Positions 17,714 through 26,541 of a stretch of DNA of 64,000 nucleotides are shown here, one piece after another. Below the pieces are notes generated by a model. That model was given only the letters and a program-made list of their open reading frames with translations. It was not told the DNA's origin and searched no databases. The position numbers and the translations under genes were made by a program. Positions within the stretch are counted from its first letter, which is position 1, and every line of letters starts with the position of its first letter. This stretch comes from an uncultured Pelagibacteraceae bacterium (lineage in GTDB: Bacteria; Pseudomonadota; Alphaproteobacteria; Pelagibacterales; Pelagibacteraceae), in NCBI GenBank assembly GCA_902523515.1, contig CABYZT010000004.1, positions 1 to 64,000 on the forward strand, written 5' to 3'.

Positions 17714-18610
17714 ATGAGAATTTACGACTGTACTACGTTCTATAATGAAAACTTTATATTAGATGTTAGATTTAATATATTAGACCCATTTGTTGATAAA
17801 TTTGTTATTTGCGAGTCTGGTTATTCCCATAGTGGTCAAAAAAAGAAATTTAACTTTGATATAAATAAATTCAATAAATTTAAAGATAAAATTATTTATC
17901 TCAAAATTGATAAAGAACCTGAGGATTTAAAATACTTAATCGAAAATGGTGAAAAAAAAGAAACTAAAGAAGATGCAAGAGTAAATGCTATTAAAAGAAT
18001 TGCCTACCAAAGAAATTTTATAAAAGAAGGAATAATTGATGCATCTAAAAATGATTTAATTCTTTACAGTGATAACGATGAAATTCCTAACTTAAAAAAT
18101 TTTGAATTAGAAAATATTAAAAATGAATTGATATATTTTAAGCAAAAGCTTTTTTATTATAAATTCAATTTATTCTGTGACAGATATGAATGGTTTGGTA
18201 CTAAAGGATGTAAAAAAAAAAATCTTCTTGATTTTGAATGGCTAAGAAACACTAAACCAAAAAAATACAAACCCTTCAGATTTGATACCTTTTTTTCAAA
18301 AAACAAATATATAAATGTAAAAATAATAGATGAAGGTGGTTGGCATTTTACTCAATTAAAAAATATAACAGATCTATATGAAAAGCTTACAAATTCTGAA
18401 GATCATCAAGAATTTAAAGATGCTAAAAAAAGTATTCAAGAAATTGAAGTTCTGATGAAAAAAAAAGTTATAATCTACGATCACAAAGTAAAAAAAAATG
18501 AATACAAATTCGAAAAAGAATTTAAATTAAAAACAGTAGGTTTGGATAACTTACCAGAATATATCAAAAGTAATAAAGATAAATTTAAAGATTGGATAGA
18601 TGAAAATTAA
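17714..18610 (+). CDS. Glycosyltransferase family 17-like protein
   Basis: A 298-residue protein. The start (MRIYDCTTFYNEN..LDVRFNILDPFVDKFVICES) and LILYSDNDEIPN, which has a DxD-like metal site, are the landmarks of GT17 (beta-1,4-N-acetylglucosaminyltransferase-like) proteins, also found in bacterial surface-glycan loci. It is soluble with no signal peptide. It shares an 11-base overlap with the following dehydrogenase if that gene uses its first ATG. The acceptor is unknown. Confidence 0.8.
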   Translation: MRIYDCTTFYNENFILDVRFNILDPFVDKFVICESGYSHSGQKKKFNFDINKFNKFKDKIIYLKIDKEPEDLKYLIENGEKKETKEDARVNAIKRIAYQRNFIKEGIIDASKNDLILYSDNDEIPNLKNFELENIKNELIYFKQKLFYYKFNLFCDRYEWFGTKGCKKKNLLDFEWLRNTKPKKYKPFRFDTFFSKNKYINVKIIDEGGWHFTQLKNITDLYEKLTNSEDHQEFKDAKKSIQEIEVLMKKKVIIYDHKVKKNEYKFEKEFKLKTVGLDNLPEYIKSNKDKFKDWIDEN

Positions 18611-19619
18611 AATAATGAAAAAAAGTAAAGTCAAAAATTTAATAATAAAAATATTTAAAAGATTTGGACTAAATAAAACTCATTCTGAAATATCTGCCAA
18701 TGCTTTAATTAATGCTGAATTAGTTGGTGCTTATGGACATGGTTTATCTAGACTAAAGATGTACTGTGATCGAATTTCTAAAAAAGTAATCAATCCAAAA
18801 CCAAAAATTAAAATTAAAAAAATTTCTTCTTCTATTTCTCATATTGATGCAAATAATAGTATTGGTTTTGTTGCTGCCGATCTAGGAATTAAAACTGCAA
18901 TTAAACATGCACAAAAAACTGGAATAGGAATGGTGGCTGTTAAAAATAGCGGTCACTATGGTTTATCAGGCTATTACGCTGAACAAGCAGTAAAGAAAAA
19001 TTTAATTACAATGATCTATACAAATGCTCCACCTGCAGTTGCTCCACATGGTGCATTAAAAACATTATTTGGAACAAATCCAATTTGTTTTGGATCTCCT
19101 ACTGGTTCTAAAATTCCATTTATTCTAGATACATCAATCTCAATGATCAATAGAGGAAAAATTAGAGTTGCAGCAAGAAACAATCAATCAATTCCTGCGG
19201 GAGTTGCTTTAGATAAGTTTGGTAAACCAACTACAGATGCTAAAAAAGCTTTAGCGGGAGTTCAATTACCAATTGCAGGTTTTAGAGGCTCAGGACTTGC
19301 TTGGATGGTAGATATATTAAGTGGAGTTTTAACTGGAGGAAATCACGCAGGAAGAGTTAAAGATCCATTTGATGATTTTTCAGGTCCACAAAATATTGGA
19401 CATTTATTTATTACTTTTAAAGCAAATTTATTTCAAAAAAATTATAACCAACGAATTAAAGATAATATAAAAACAATAAAAAAACTTCCTAAGATAAAAG
19501 GTGTTAAGGAAATAATGTATCCAGGACAAAATAAATATGCCCGGTATAAAAATAACTCAAAAAAAGAAATTTCTATACCGGATATAATAAAGAAAGATTT
19601 GGAAACTTTAATAAGTTAA
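18600..19619 (+). CDS. Malate/L-lactate/sulfolactate dehydrogenase family (Ldh_2)
   Basis: A 339-residue protein of the NAD(P)-dependent Ldh_2 family: AELVGAYGHGLSRL, GIGMVAVKNSGHYGLSGYYAEQA, APHGALKTLFGTNPICFGSP and FRGSGLAWMVDILSGVLTGG are visible. An in-frame ATG at 18615 is an equally good start, as no ribosome-binding site favours either. Members oxidise 2-hydroxy acids such as malate, ureidoglycolate, 2,3-diketogulonate or (R)-sulfolactate (ComC). With taurine-type and HpsN-like genes nearby a sulfolactate role is possible, but the family is too broad to decide. Confidence 0.85.
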   Translation: MKIKIMKKSKVKNLIIKIFKRFGLNKTHSEISANALINAELVGAYGHGLSRLKMYCDRISKKVINPKPKIKIKKISSSISHIDANNSIGFVAADLGIKTAIKHAQKTGIGMVAVKNSGHYGLSGYYAEQAVKKNLITMIYTNAPPAVAPHGALKTLFGTNPICFGSPTGSKIPFILDTSISMINRGKIRVAARNNQSIPAGVALDKFGKPTTDAKKALAGVQLPIAGFRGSGLAWMVDILSGVLTGGNHAGRVKDPFDDFSGPQNIGHLFITFKANLFQKNYNQRIKDNIKTIKKLPKIKGVKEIMYPGQNKYARYKNNSKKEISIPDIIKKDLETLIS

Positions 19620-19805
19620 CATCGTTAGAGCACCCAAAGAAACGATAACAGAAGATAAAATTATTGTTCGTTTAACTTTTTCCTTCTTCTTTTCTTCCAG
19701 AAGTCTTTGCTTTAGAACATCCACGTTAACCCTTTTAGGAGTTTCGACATATTGAGAGGGGGTCTCTGCAATCTCGGATGTTCTATTTAAGCTTTCAGTA
19801 CTCAT
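19608..19805 (-). CDS. Small single-pass membrane protein, family A copy 2
   Basis: A 65-residue protein with a polar amino half, a basic amphipathic segment (VNVDVLKQRLLEEKKKEKVKR) and a hydrophobic helix at the very carboxyl end (about residues 46-64). It resembles the 70-residue protein at 7763-7975 in order of parts and in the VN[VI]..L..R[L] pattern before the lysine run. It ends inside the last codons of the preceding convergent dehydrogenase gene (12-base overlap). Function unknown. Confidence 0.65.
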   Translation of the reverse strand: MSTESLNRTSEIAETPSQYVETPKRVNVDVLKQRLLEEKKKEKVKRTIILSSVIVSLGALTMLTY

Positions 19806-19875
19806 ATTTCGTTTATAGATTTAATTTTAATCATTATTAGTTAAATTTTTACATACTAGGGTTGTCCAAAATGGG

Positions 19876-19904
19876 TTGACTCTAATATTGCTTTTGTTCA
19901 TATT
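19876..19904 (+). promoter_or_regulatory. Candidate promoter of the double winged-helix regulator
   Basis: TTGACT (19876-19881) and CATATT (19899-19904) are 17 bases apart, leaving only about 11 bases of leader before ATG 19922, which has no Shine-Dalgarno sequence. The GGGTT element occurs at 19873 and again 32 bases later, around the promoter, and could be a repeated operator. Confidence 0.45.
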
Positions 19905-19921
19905 GGGTTTTTTTTTAAAAT

Positions 19922-20881
19922 ATGAACACAATACCAAGTATTTCTGAACATATTGATGAGAAGGTAATCAATAAAGTAATTCAAGATAATTTTGCCGCAC
20001 TGGCACCCTCTTATTTTACTTTAACTAGCAATTGGTTTGTCAGAGCATATGATCATTACAAAGACATAGATAAGTTCGTCATCATTATATATTTGATAAA
20101 TCAAGACCTTATATATTTCAGGCAAAATGGTGTAAAAATAGACTACGATACTTTTTATAAGGATAAATCAATCGAAATTAACAAAATTAACATTTCAGAT
20201 ATCTCAAAAGATCTAGGAGTACCAAAAGAAAGCATCAGAAGAAAAGTTTTAGAATTAGAAAATGAAGGAACAATTAAAAGGTCTGGTAAAAAGATATTTA
20301 TTGTAAGAAATACACTCTACTCAGCTAGAGCAACTAACACTTTAACAGAGCTTGCAACTATATTGCATGAATTTAATAAAATTTTAAAAAAAGAAAAACT
20401 AGTAACTGAAGTTTATTCAGTTAATGAAATAATTTCAGCAATGAAAGAAAATTTCTCTTATTGTTGGTATCAGTTTAATAAATTCTGGTTTATTTATATA
20501 AATAGATGGAGAGCTGAAATTAAAGATTTAGAATTTTTAGCTATCGGCATGGTAGTAATAATAAATGCAGTCAAGAATAAAGATTTTATTCCAAAAAAAA
20601 ATATACGTTCATACCATAAATCAGTTATGGGTTCTGATGTAAGAGGTGTAAATGCAATGTCAATTTCTGAGATAACCGGTATTCCAAGACCTACAGTTGT
20701 TAGAAAACTAAAATATTTAATTGATAAAAAATATCTTCAAATAAATGAAAAAAAATTAATCTCTTTCAACGCTAAGGATAGTGCTTTTATAACAACAAAG
20801 GGAATGGTGAATAAAAATATGCTTAGCTTAAGCCATTTTATTTATAAAGTTTTTAATCAAATAAGAATAATAAATAATTAA
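19922..20881 (+). CDS. Transcriptional regulator with two winged-helix segments
   Basis: A 319-residue protein that I cannot assign to a named regulator. It has two separate MarR/IclR-like helix-turn-helix segments: INISDISKDLGVPKESIRRKVLELENEGTI (about residues 85-115) and MSISEITGIPRPTVVRKLKYLIDKKYL (about residues 245-272). Both follow the pattern DI/EI..LG/TGIP...(R)RK...L...G/KYL, which suggests an internal duplication. Two hydrophobic-aromatic stretches lie between them, but it looks cytoplasmic. It is convergent with the BASS gene with a 4-base overlap; likely targets are itself or neighbouring transport genes. Confidence 0.7.
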   Translation: MNTIPSISEHIDEKVINKVIQDNFAALAPSYFTLTSNWFVRAYDHYKDIDKFVIIIYLINQDLIYFRQNGVKIDYDTFYKDKSIEINKINISDISKDLGVPKESIRRKVLELENEGTIKRSGKKIFIVRNTLYSARATNTLTELATILHEFNKILKKEKLVTEVYSVNEIISAMKENFSYCWYQFNKFWFIYINRWRAEIKDLEFLAIGMVVIINAVKNKDFIPKKNIRSYHKSVMGSDVRGVNAMSISEITGIPRPTVVRKLKYLIDKKYLQINEKKLISFNAKDSAFITTKGMVNKNMLSLSHFIYKVFNQIRIINN

Positions 20882-21729
20882 TTAGACTTTCTTAAAAAAT
20901 AAATAAAAATAAATCCTGTTAAATACATGATTAGTGCATAAGCACCGGTTGGTAATGCATACAATATATCAGTGCCAAATATTTGCGTAGAAACAAATAA
21001 CGCTAACGTACCATTTTGCAATCCACATTCTAAAGCAATACACTTCATTTGTTTAAAACCTGAAGCAAAAGCTTTTGCAATGTAATATGCGATAACCATC
21101 ATTGATATATTTAAAATTAAAGCAATTAGACCTGCTTGTTTTATAAAGCTAATAAAATTTTCTCTTTCAGAATAAAAAGCTGCTACGAAAAAAATAGCGA
21201 ATAAAATTATGTTAAGTTTATTAAATATTTCAACTTTAGAAGATATAAAATTTTCAGCAAATTTTCTGATAATCATTCCTAATATTACAGGTACCGTTAC
21301 TACTAAAAACATTTTTAGCGCTATTCCTGTCATTGAAATATTTTGAGAAACTTCTGTTATCCCTAGCATGTCTGCAGATGTAAAGATAATTAAAGGAACA
21401 GTAATTATGCTTAGTAAACTAATAACAGCTGTTAAAGATATTGATAATGCAACATCTCCATCAGCAAATTTTGTCATTACATTAGACGTTACACCTCCTG
21501 GTGCTGCAGCAATGATCATAACCCCTATTGCTATTTCAGGTGGTGTTTTTAAAATTAAAATTAATATGTATGCTACAATTGGAAGAATTATTAATTGAGA
21601 AATAAAACCAACAATAAAATCTTTTGGTGATTTGAATACTCTTCCAAAATCTTCTAGTTTTAATCCTAGGCCTAAACCTAACATTATCAAGGCCAAAATA
21701 ATTGGCGCAATTTTAGTTACAATTTCCAA
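20878..21729 (-). CDS. Bile acid:sodium symporter family (BASS) transporter
   Basis: A 283-residue, largely hydrophobic protein with about eight to ten membrane helices and the BASS signatures LGLKLEDF (near residue 22), AAAPGGVTSN (about residues 74-83) and ECGLQNGTLAL (about residues 235-245). The family co-transports organic acids with sodium. The start is TTG at 21729 with GGGGGAG as a close ribosome-binding site; there is no ATG alternative near the first helix. The leader has a short inverted repeat (AGTCT...AGACT, 21731-21750) whose loop holds that site. Confidence 0.85.
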   Translation of the reverse strand: MEIVTKIAPIILALIMLGLGLGLKLEDFGRVFKSPKDFIVGFISQLIILPIVAYILILILKTPPEIAIGVMIIAAAPGGVTSNVMTKFADGDVALSISLTAVISLLSIITVPLIIFTSADMLGITEVSQNISMTGIALKMFLVVTVPVILGMIIRKFAENFISSKVEIFNKLNIILFAIFFVAAFYSERENFISFIKQAGLIALILNISMMVIAYYIAKAFASGFKQMKCIALECGLQNGTLALFVSTQIFGTDILYALPTGAYALIMYLTGFIFIYFLRKSN

Positions 21730-21831
21730 AGTCTCCCCCGCTCAAGACTAATTATATAAACTTGTTAAATTTATATAAAGAATTTTTTTTTATATACATG
21801 TTAAGTTTTTTCACTTATTTGTAGAAAAAAA

Positions 21832-22743
21832 ATGCTTTCAAACAAAGAAATTATCTGTCCAAATAACTTATTAGATTTAGCTCATAAAAAAAAAGGAGTT
21901 AAAGTTGCAGTTGTAAATGCTGGCAAACCTTTGCCTATGTTATCTGTTCAAGACGCGGTTAATGAAAATTTAATTGAGCCCATATTTATTGGTCATGAAG
22001 TAGAAATTCAAAAATGTGCTGAAGATATTAAATGGGATATTTCAAAATACGAGCTTATTCATGAGCCTGTGGAAAATGATACTGCTAAAATTGCAGCCAA
22101 ATTAGCAAGTAAAGGCAAGGTACAAATAATAGTCAAAGGCCATATTCATACTGATGTGCTTATGAAAGAAGTGCTTAAACGTGAATATAATTTGTTGGGA
22201 AAAACAAGATTAAGTCATATCTGGCATATGACTATCGGTAAAGACGATAAGCCATTAATTATTACCGATGGAGCATTAAATGTTTTACCAAATGTTAAAA
22301 CAAAAATGCATATTCTTAAGAATGTCGTTAATTTTTCAAATAGAATAGGAATGGAGAGACCAAAAATATCTGTATTATCTGCTACAGAAGAAGTCTTAGA
22401 AAGTGTCCCAAGTTCTATTGAGGCTGCAGAAATAACAAAATTAGCCAAAGAAGAAAATTTAAGTGCTGACGTTTTTGGCCCTTTAGCATTTGATAATAGT
22501 ATTTCAAAAAAATCTGCAGCAATTAAAGGAATTAAAAATTTGGTTGCTGGTGAGGCAGATGTATTGTTAGTGCCGAGTGTAGAAACTGGAAATGCTTTAG
22601 TTAAAATGCTCATCTATTTTAGTGGAGCATGTGCTGCAGGTGTAGTAGTGGGTGGAAAAGTACCAGTCGTTATAACAAGTAGATCTGATGAAGCTCAAGC
22701 ACGATTAGCCTCTATTGCAGCTGCAGTTGTAGCTTTAGACTAA
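21832..22743 (+). CDS. pta: Phosphate acetyl/butyryltransferase
   Basis: A 303-residue protein of the PTA_PTB family (VKVAVVNAGKPLPMLSVQDA, KGHIHTDVLMKEVL, LSHIWHMTI, ITDGALNVLPNV, ADVLLVPSVETGNALVKML). It interconverts an acyl-CoA and acyl phosphate. In taurine catabolism through sulfoacetaldehyde acetyltransferase this activity converts acetyl phosphate to acetyl-CoA, which would suit the neighbouring genes, although no Xsc gene is in the window. An acetate or butyrate role is the alternative. It precedes the HisD paralogue by 59 bases, probably in one operon. Confidence 0.85.
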   Translation: MLSNKEIICPNNLLDLAHKKKGVKVAVVNAGKPLPMLSVQDAVNENLIEPIFIGHEVEIQKCAEDIKWDISKYELIHEPVENDTAKIAAKLASKGKVQIIVKGHIHTDVLMKEVLKREYNLLGKTRLSHIWHMTIGKDDKPLIITDGALNVLPNVKTKMHILKNVVNFSNRIGMERPKISVLSATEEVLESVPSSIEAAEITKLAKEENLSADVFGPLAFDNSISKKSAAIKGIKNLVAGEADVLLVPSVETGNALVKMLIYFSGACAAGVVVGGKVPVVITSRSDEAQARLASIAAAVVALD

Positions 22744-22802
22744 ATGATACATTGAATTTCAAAGAAAATTCATTTAAATAAACTGAAATTTAAAGGAGAG
22801 AA

Positions 22803-24089
22803 ATGGCAATTACATATTTAAAAAAATCACCAAAAACATCATCAACAGACGACACTAAAACAAGAGAAATAGTTGAAAATATTCTAAAAGATATTGAGAC
22901 TAGTAAAGAAGAAGGTTGTAAGGAACTTTCAAAAAAATTTGATAAATATGAAGGTGATGTAATTGTTTCAAAAGAAAAAATTGAAGAAATAAAAAAAAAT
23001 TTAGATCAAAAAACTAAAGATGATATTCAGTTCTCTCATGAAAGAGTGAGAAAGTTTGCAGAAGCACAGTTAAAAAATTATGGTCAGGACTTTGAGGTTG
23101 AATTATCTGATGGTTTATTTGCTGGACAAAAACTTATTCCCGTAAATACAGCGGGTTGTTATGTTCCAGCTGGAAGATATGCTCATATAGCTTCAGCTGT
23201 AATGAGTGTAACAACAGCTAAAGTTGCTGGTGTAAAAAATATTTTAGTTTGTAGTTCACCTAAACCTGGCATTGGAGTGCATCCGTCAATTGTTTATACA
23301 GCTGACTTATGTGGTGCTGACGTGATAATGAATTTAGGTGGTGTACAAGCTATTGCAGCCATGACTAACGGTTTGTTTGGAAATGCGCCTGCTGATATTT
23401 TGGTTGGTCCAGGTAACCAGTTTGTAGCAGAGGCAAAAAGAATTTTATTTGGTAAAGTTGGTATAGATTTATTTGCAGGACCGACAGAAATTGCAGTCAT
23501 AGCAGATGAAACTGCTGATCCTGAAATGGTTGCATATGATTTAGTTGGACAAGCAGAGCACGGTTATAATTCTCCAGCTTGGTTGTTTACTAAAAGTAAA
23601 AAAATTGCGGACTATGTAATGGAAAGAGTTCCAGAATTAATTGCAGATTTACCAGATCTTCCAAGAGAAAATTCAGGTGCTGCATGGAGAGATTATGGTG
23701 AAGTAATTCTTTGCGACACTGATGAAGAAATCGCTAAAGTTAGTGATGAATATGCTCCAGAACATTTGGAAGTCCAAACTAAAAATTTACAATGGTACCA
23801 CGACAGATTAAAAAATTATGGATCTTTATTCATTGGTGAAGAGACAACTGTTGCTTATGGAGATAAATGTTCAGGTACAAATCACATTTTACCAACAAAA
23901 GGTGCTGGTAGATACACGGGAGGTTTGTTTGTTGGAAAATTTATAAAAACATTAAGTTTCCAAAGAATGAGTAAGGCTGCAACAAAAGAAGTTGGTGCTG
24001 CTTGTGCAAGAATTTCTAGATATGAAGGAATGGAAGCTCATGCTAGAACAGGTGATGTCAGATTAAGAAAATATGGCTTTTCAAACTAA
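22803..24089 (+). CDS. Histidinol dehydrogenase paralogue, likely 3-sulfopropanediol (DHPS) dehydrogenase-like
   Basis: A 428-residue HisD-family protein with the zinc and catalytic segments in place: GQAEHGYNSPAWL, YAPEHLEVQT (Glu-His pair), GDKCSGTNHILPT and GMEAHARTGDVR. GYNSP after QAEH and NHILPTKGAGRYTGGLFVGKF resemble HpsN, which oxidises 2,3-dihydroxypropane-1-sulfonate to sulfolactate, more than biosynthetic HisD, and no other his gene adjoins it. A strong ribosome-binding site (AAAGGAGAG) precedes ATG. Substrate assignment rests on my memory of the HpsN sequence and context, so it is moderate. Confidence 0.7.
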   Translation: MAITYLKKSPKTSSTDDTKTREIVENILKDIETSKEEGCKELSKKFDKYEGDVIVSKEKIEEIKKNLDQKTKDDIQFSHERVRKFAEAQLKNYGQDFEVELSDGLFAGQKLIPVNTAGCYVPAGRYAHIASAVMSVTTAKVAGVKNILVCSSPKPGIGVHPSIVYTADLCGADVIMNLGGVQAIAAMTNGLFGNAPADILVGPGNQFVAEAKRILFGKVGIDLFAGPTEIAVIADETADPEMVAYDLVGQAEHGYNSPAWLFTKSKKIADYVMERVPELIADLPDLPRENSGAAWRDYGEVILCDTDEEIAKVSDEYAPEHLEVQTKNLQWYHDRLKNYGSLFIGEETTVAYGDKCSGTNHILPTKGAGRYTGGLFVGKFIKTLSFQRMSKAATKEVGAACARISRYEGMEAHARTGDVRLRKYGFSN

Positions 24090-25348
24090 CTTTGATTAAG
24101 TTTTAGGTCCAAATAAAGGGCTGCTGACCAAGAAAAGTTTTTTGCTCCCATAGGTTGACCATTCTTACAACTGAAATATTCAAAAAATCCTTTTTTTTCT
24201 AATATCTGAATAGTTTTATTTTTAATTTTATCAGAAAAGAACTTATCTTTGTTTTTTAATCCTTTATAAATAAACCAATTACAATTAATCCACACAGGAC
24301 CTCTCCAGTATCTTTTCTCCTCAAAACTTTTATGATTTGGTTTAATTGAAGAAAAAAAATATTTTTCTTTTGAATTATGTTTCTTTAGATTTTGAATTAG
24401 TTTTTTGTTAATTTTGTCATTATTTAAATCAGCAAATAATACAAAATAATTAGTTATTGATGGCATGTAAATTTTTTTGTTATTTTTTATATCTTTTGAA
24501 AAAAAAGTTTTTCTTTTTTTATCGTATAATTTCAGAAAATTTTTTTCTGAAAGTTTTATGTAATTCTCTATTTTAGTTTTGTTAAAACCAAAGATATCTA
24601 ATAATAAAACAAGATCTTTATTTGCTTTTAAAAATATAGAATTGAACCCCACATCTACAACATTAAAAAAAGAGGACTTATATACTTTTTTTGGATTATA
24701 TTTAATTTTTCTTAAATTATTTTTTATTGTGACATATCTATCATAATCTATATTAAGTGGTCTGAAATCTGGATCTACAACCTTATTATCAGCTCTTTTA
24801 TACTTTATATTTTTCTCAATTTTTACTTTATTCATAGGCTCATCCCAAATTGGAGAGTTATCATATCCACTCTCCCAAGGATGCAAAATAGATACCAAAC
24901 CAGTTTTTTTTGGATCTCTGAATTGAATAAACCATTCGTGAAATTTTTTAATTTTTTTAGTTATTTTTTTTATATTTAAAAGTTGAATTTTATTAATTTT
25001 ATTTTTATTTAAAATTTCAATTAAAATTGTTGCTAATATTGGTGGTTGAGTTATTCCAGATGAGTGGATTTTATTACCACAATTCCATGCAGTGTAATTT
25101 GGGTAATAATTTGTTTTTGTATTATGAAATAAAATGTGAGGGACCATTCCATCCTTCCATTGTCCGTCTAACAATGTATTTATTTCTTTTAATGCAAAGT
25201 TTAAATTAAAATAAGAATACCCTAAAGCTATGAAGCCAGAATCCCAATTCCATTGAGCTGGGTAAAGCTTATTGTTAGTTGGTAAAGTATAACCTCTTCT
25301 TCTGTTACCAAGTAAAGTTTTTTTTGCTTTATTAATTGAAACTTTCAT
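24086..25348 (-). CDS. GH63-like glycoside hydrolase (glucosyl/mannosylglycerate hydrolase type)
   Basis: A 420-residue protein of the (alpha/alpha)6-barrel GH63 type: WNWDSGFIALG (residues 33-43), LHPWESGYDNSPIWDEP (residues 156-171; Asp163 in the place of the general acid), YWRGPVWINCNWFIY and NGQPMGAKNFSWSAALYLDL near the end. Bacterial members of this length cleave glucosylglycerate, mannosylglycerate or alpha-glucosides. There is no signal peptide, so the substrate must be imported intact by the ABC transporter encoded just upstream; start and upstream stop share one base. Confidence 0.8.
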   Translation of the reverse strand: MKVSINKAKKTLLGNRRRGYTLPTNNKLYPAQWNWDSGFIALGYSYFNLNFALKEINTLLDGQWKDGMVPHILFHNTKTNYYPNYTAWNCGNKIHSSGITQPPILATILIEILNKNKINKIQLLNIKKITKKIKKFHEWFIQFRDPKKTGLVSILHPWESGYDNSPIWDEPMNKVKIEKNIKYKRADNKVVDPDFRPLNIDYDRYVTIKNNLRKIKYNPKKVYKSSFFNVVDVGFNSIFLKANKDLVLLLDIFGFNKTKIENYIKLSEKNFLKLYDKKRKTFFSKDIKNNKKIYMPSITNYFVLFADLNNDKINKKLIQNLKKHNSKEKYFFSSIKPNHKSFEEKRYWRGPVWINCNWFIYKGLKNKDKFFSDKIKNKTIQILEKKGFFEYFSCKNGQPMGAKNFSWSAALYLDLKLNQS

Positions 25349-26541
25349 TAACCTTTTACGCTCCCCGCTGTTAAACCACTGACTAGATATTTTTCAAAAT
25401 AAATGAATATAAACAATACAGGCAATGTTACCACAACTGATCCTGCCATTAGATATTGCCTTGGAGTCTCTGCATCACCACTTAAATATTGAATTGCCCT
25501 TGATAATGTAAATGAATTTGGATTATCCAAAAACATTAAAGAAAATAAAAACTCATTCCAGGCAATCATAAATACATATAATGCTACAGAAGAAATGGCT
25601 GGAATACTCAAAGGAATTATAATTTTTGTAATAATTCCAAACCAACTTAATTTATCCAATATCGCTGCTTCCTCTAATTCTTTAGGTATGCTTTTGAAAT
25701 AACCTTGCAGCATATAAATTGCGACTGGAAGTGTTGTAGCAGTATAAACTATCAATAGACCTTCAATCGAATTTCGGAGACCTAATTGACTAAAAATTGT
25801 ATAAAGTGGTATCACAAGGACTATCGCAGGAAACATATAAATTATAAGTATCGATGTTGATAAAAATGTTTTTCCAAAAAAATTTAATCTCGCAACTGCA
25901 TATGCTGCAGGAATTGCAAAAAGAAGAGTTATTATAACAGTACCGACAGAAACAATTGTGCTTGTTAAAATATATTTACCAAAATTATATGATTTAAAAA
26001 TCACAAAATAAGATTTAAATAAATCTTTTAAATCTTGCGTAAAGTTAATACTAAAATCTAAAGGATTTACCAATAAGGCAATCTGGGTCTTAAAACTTGT
26101 AACAAACATCATGTAAAATGGAAAAAGTATTACAAATGAAAAAAATAAAATTCCAAATAATGTTAAAAAGTCAAATAAAATTACTTGAGTAGAGTGCTCC
26201 TTTTTTAAATTAATAAAACTATATTTACTTATCTTGTATGTAAAAAAACATACTATTAAAAATGCTCCAAAATTATACCAAATAGGTAATTTTTGAATTA
26301 AGAAACCATCACAAAAAACAAATATAGTTGAAAAAATTATTGATTTATAAATTGATTTAATTCTATTGCCTATACCTAGATGAGCAAATGATATTAACAA
26401 TCCAAAAATGAAGAGTATTTCTATGTTGAAGCTTTTGATACTTAAACCTTGCAAAGTTGCTAATATTTTCCAAATTGATATTAAAAAAATCAGGAAAAAG
26501 GTAGAAATTAATGAATATATAATTATGTTTTTAGTTCTCAT
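25348..26541 (-). CDS. Carbohydrate ABC transporter permease (MalG type)
   Basis: A 397-residue membrane protein. The first ~120 residues are four extra hydrophobic helices not found in ordinary ~280-residue MalG proteins. The rest is a normal BPD permease: FYMMFVTSFKT, STIVSVGTVIITLLFAIPAAYAVAR, the EAA loop (LEEAAILDKLSWFGIITKIIIPLSIPAI) and the ending VSGLTAGSVKG. It overlaps the MalF-type gene by 11 bases and pairs with it. Confidence 0.92.
   Translation of the reverse strand: MRTKNIIIYSLISTFFLIFLISIWKILATLQGLSIKSFNIEILFIFGLLISFAHLGIGNRIKSIYKSIIFSTIFVFCDGFLIQKLPIWYNFGAFLIVCFFTYKISKYSFINLKKEHSTQVILFDFLTLFGILFFSFVILFPFYMMFVTSFKTQIALLVNPLDFSINFTQDLKDLFKSYFVIFKSYNFGKYILTSTIVSVGTVIITLLFAIPAAYAVARLNFFGKTFLSTSILIIYMFPAIVLVIPLYTIFSQLGLRNSIEGLLIVYTATTLPVAIYMLQGYFKSIPKELEEAAILDKLSWFGIITKIIIPLSIPAISSVALYVFMIAWNEFLFSLMFLDNPNSFTLSRAIQYLSGDAETPRQYLMAGSVVVTLPVLFIFIYFEKYLVSGLTAGSVKG

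Noticed and set aside
22215..22613. 132-residue minus-strand open frame inside the phosphotransacetylase gene
   Set aside because: Shadow of a strongly conserved gene, no start signal and no recognisable domain.
22803..24089. Histidinol dehydrogenase of histidine biosynthesis
   Set aside because: The family match is clear, but no other his genes adjoin it and the QAEHGYNSP and GAGRYTGGL segments look more like HpsN-type enzymes. The biosynthetic role is not excluded but is second choice.
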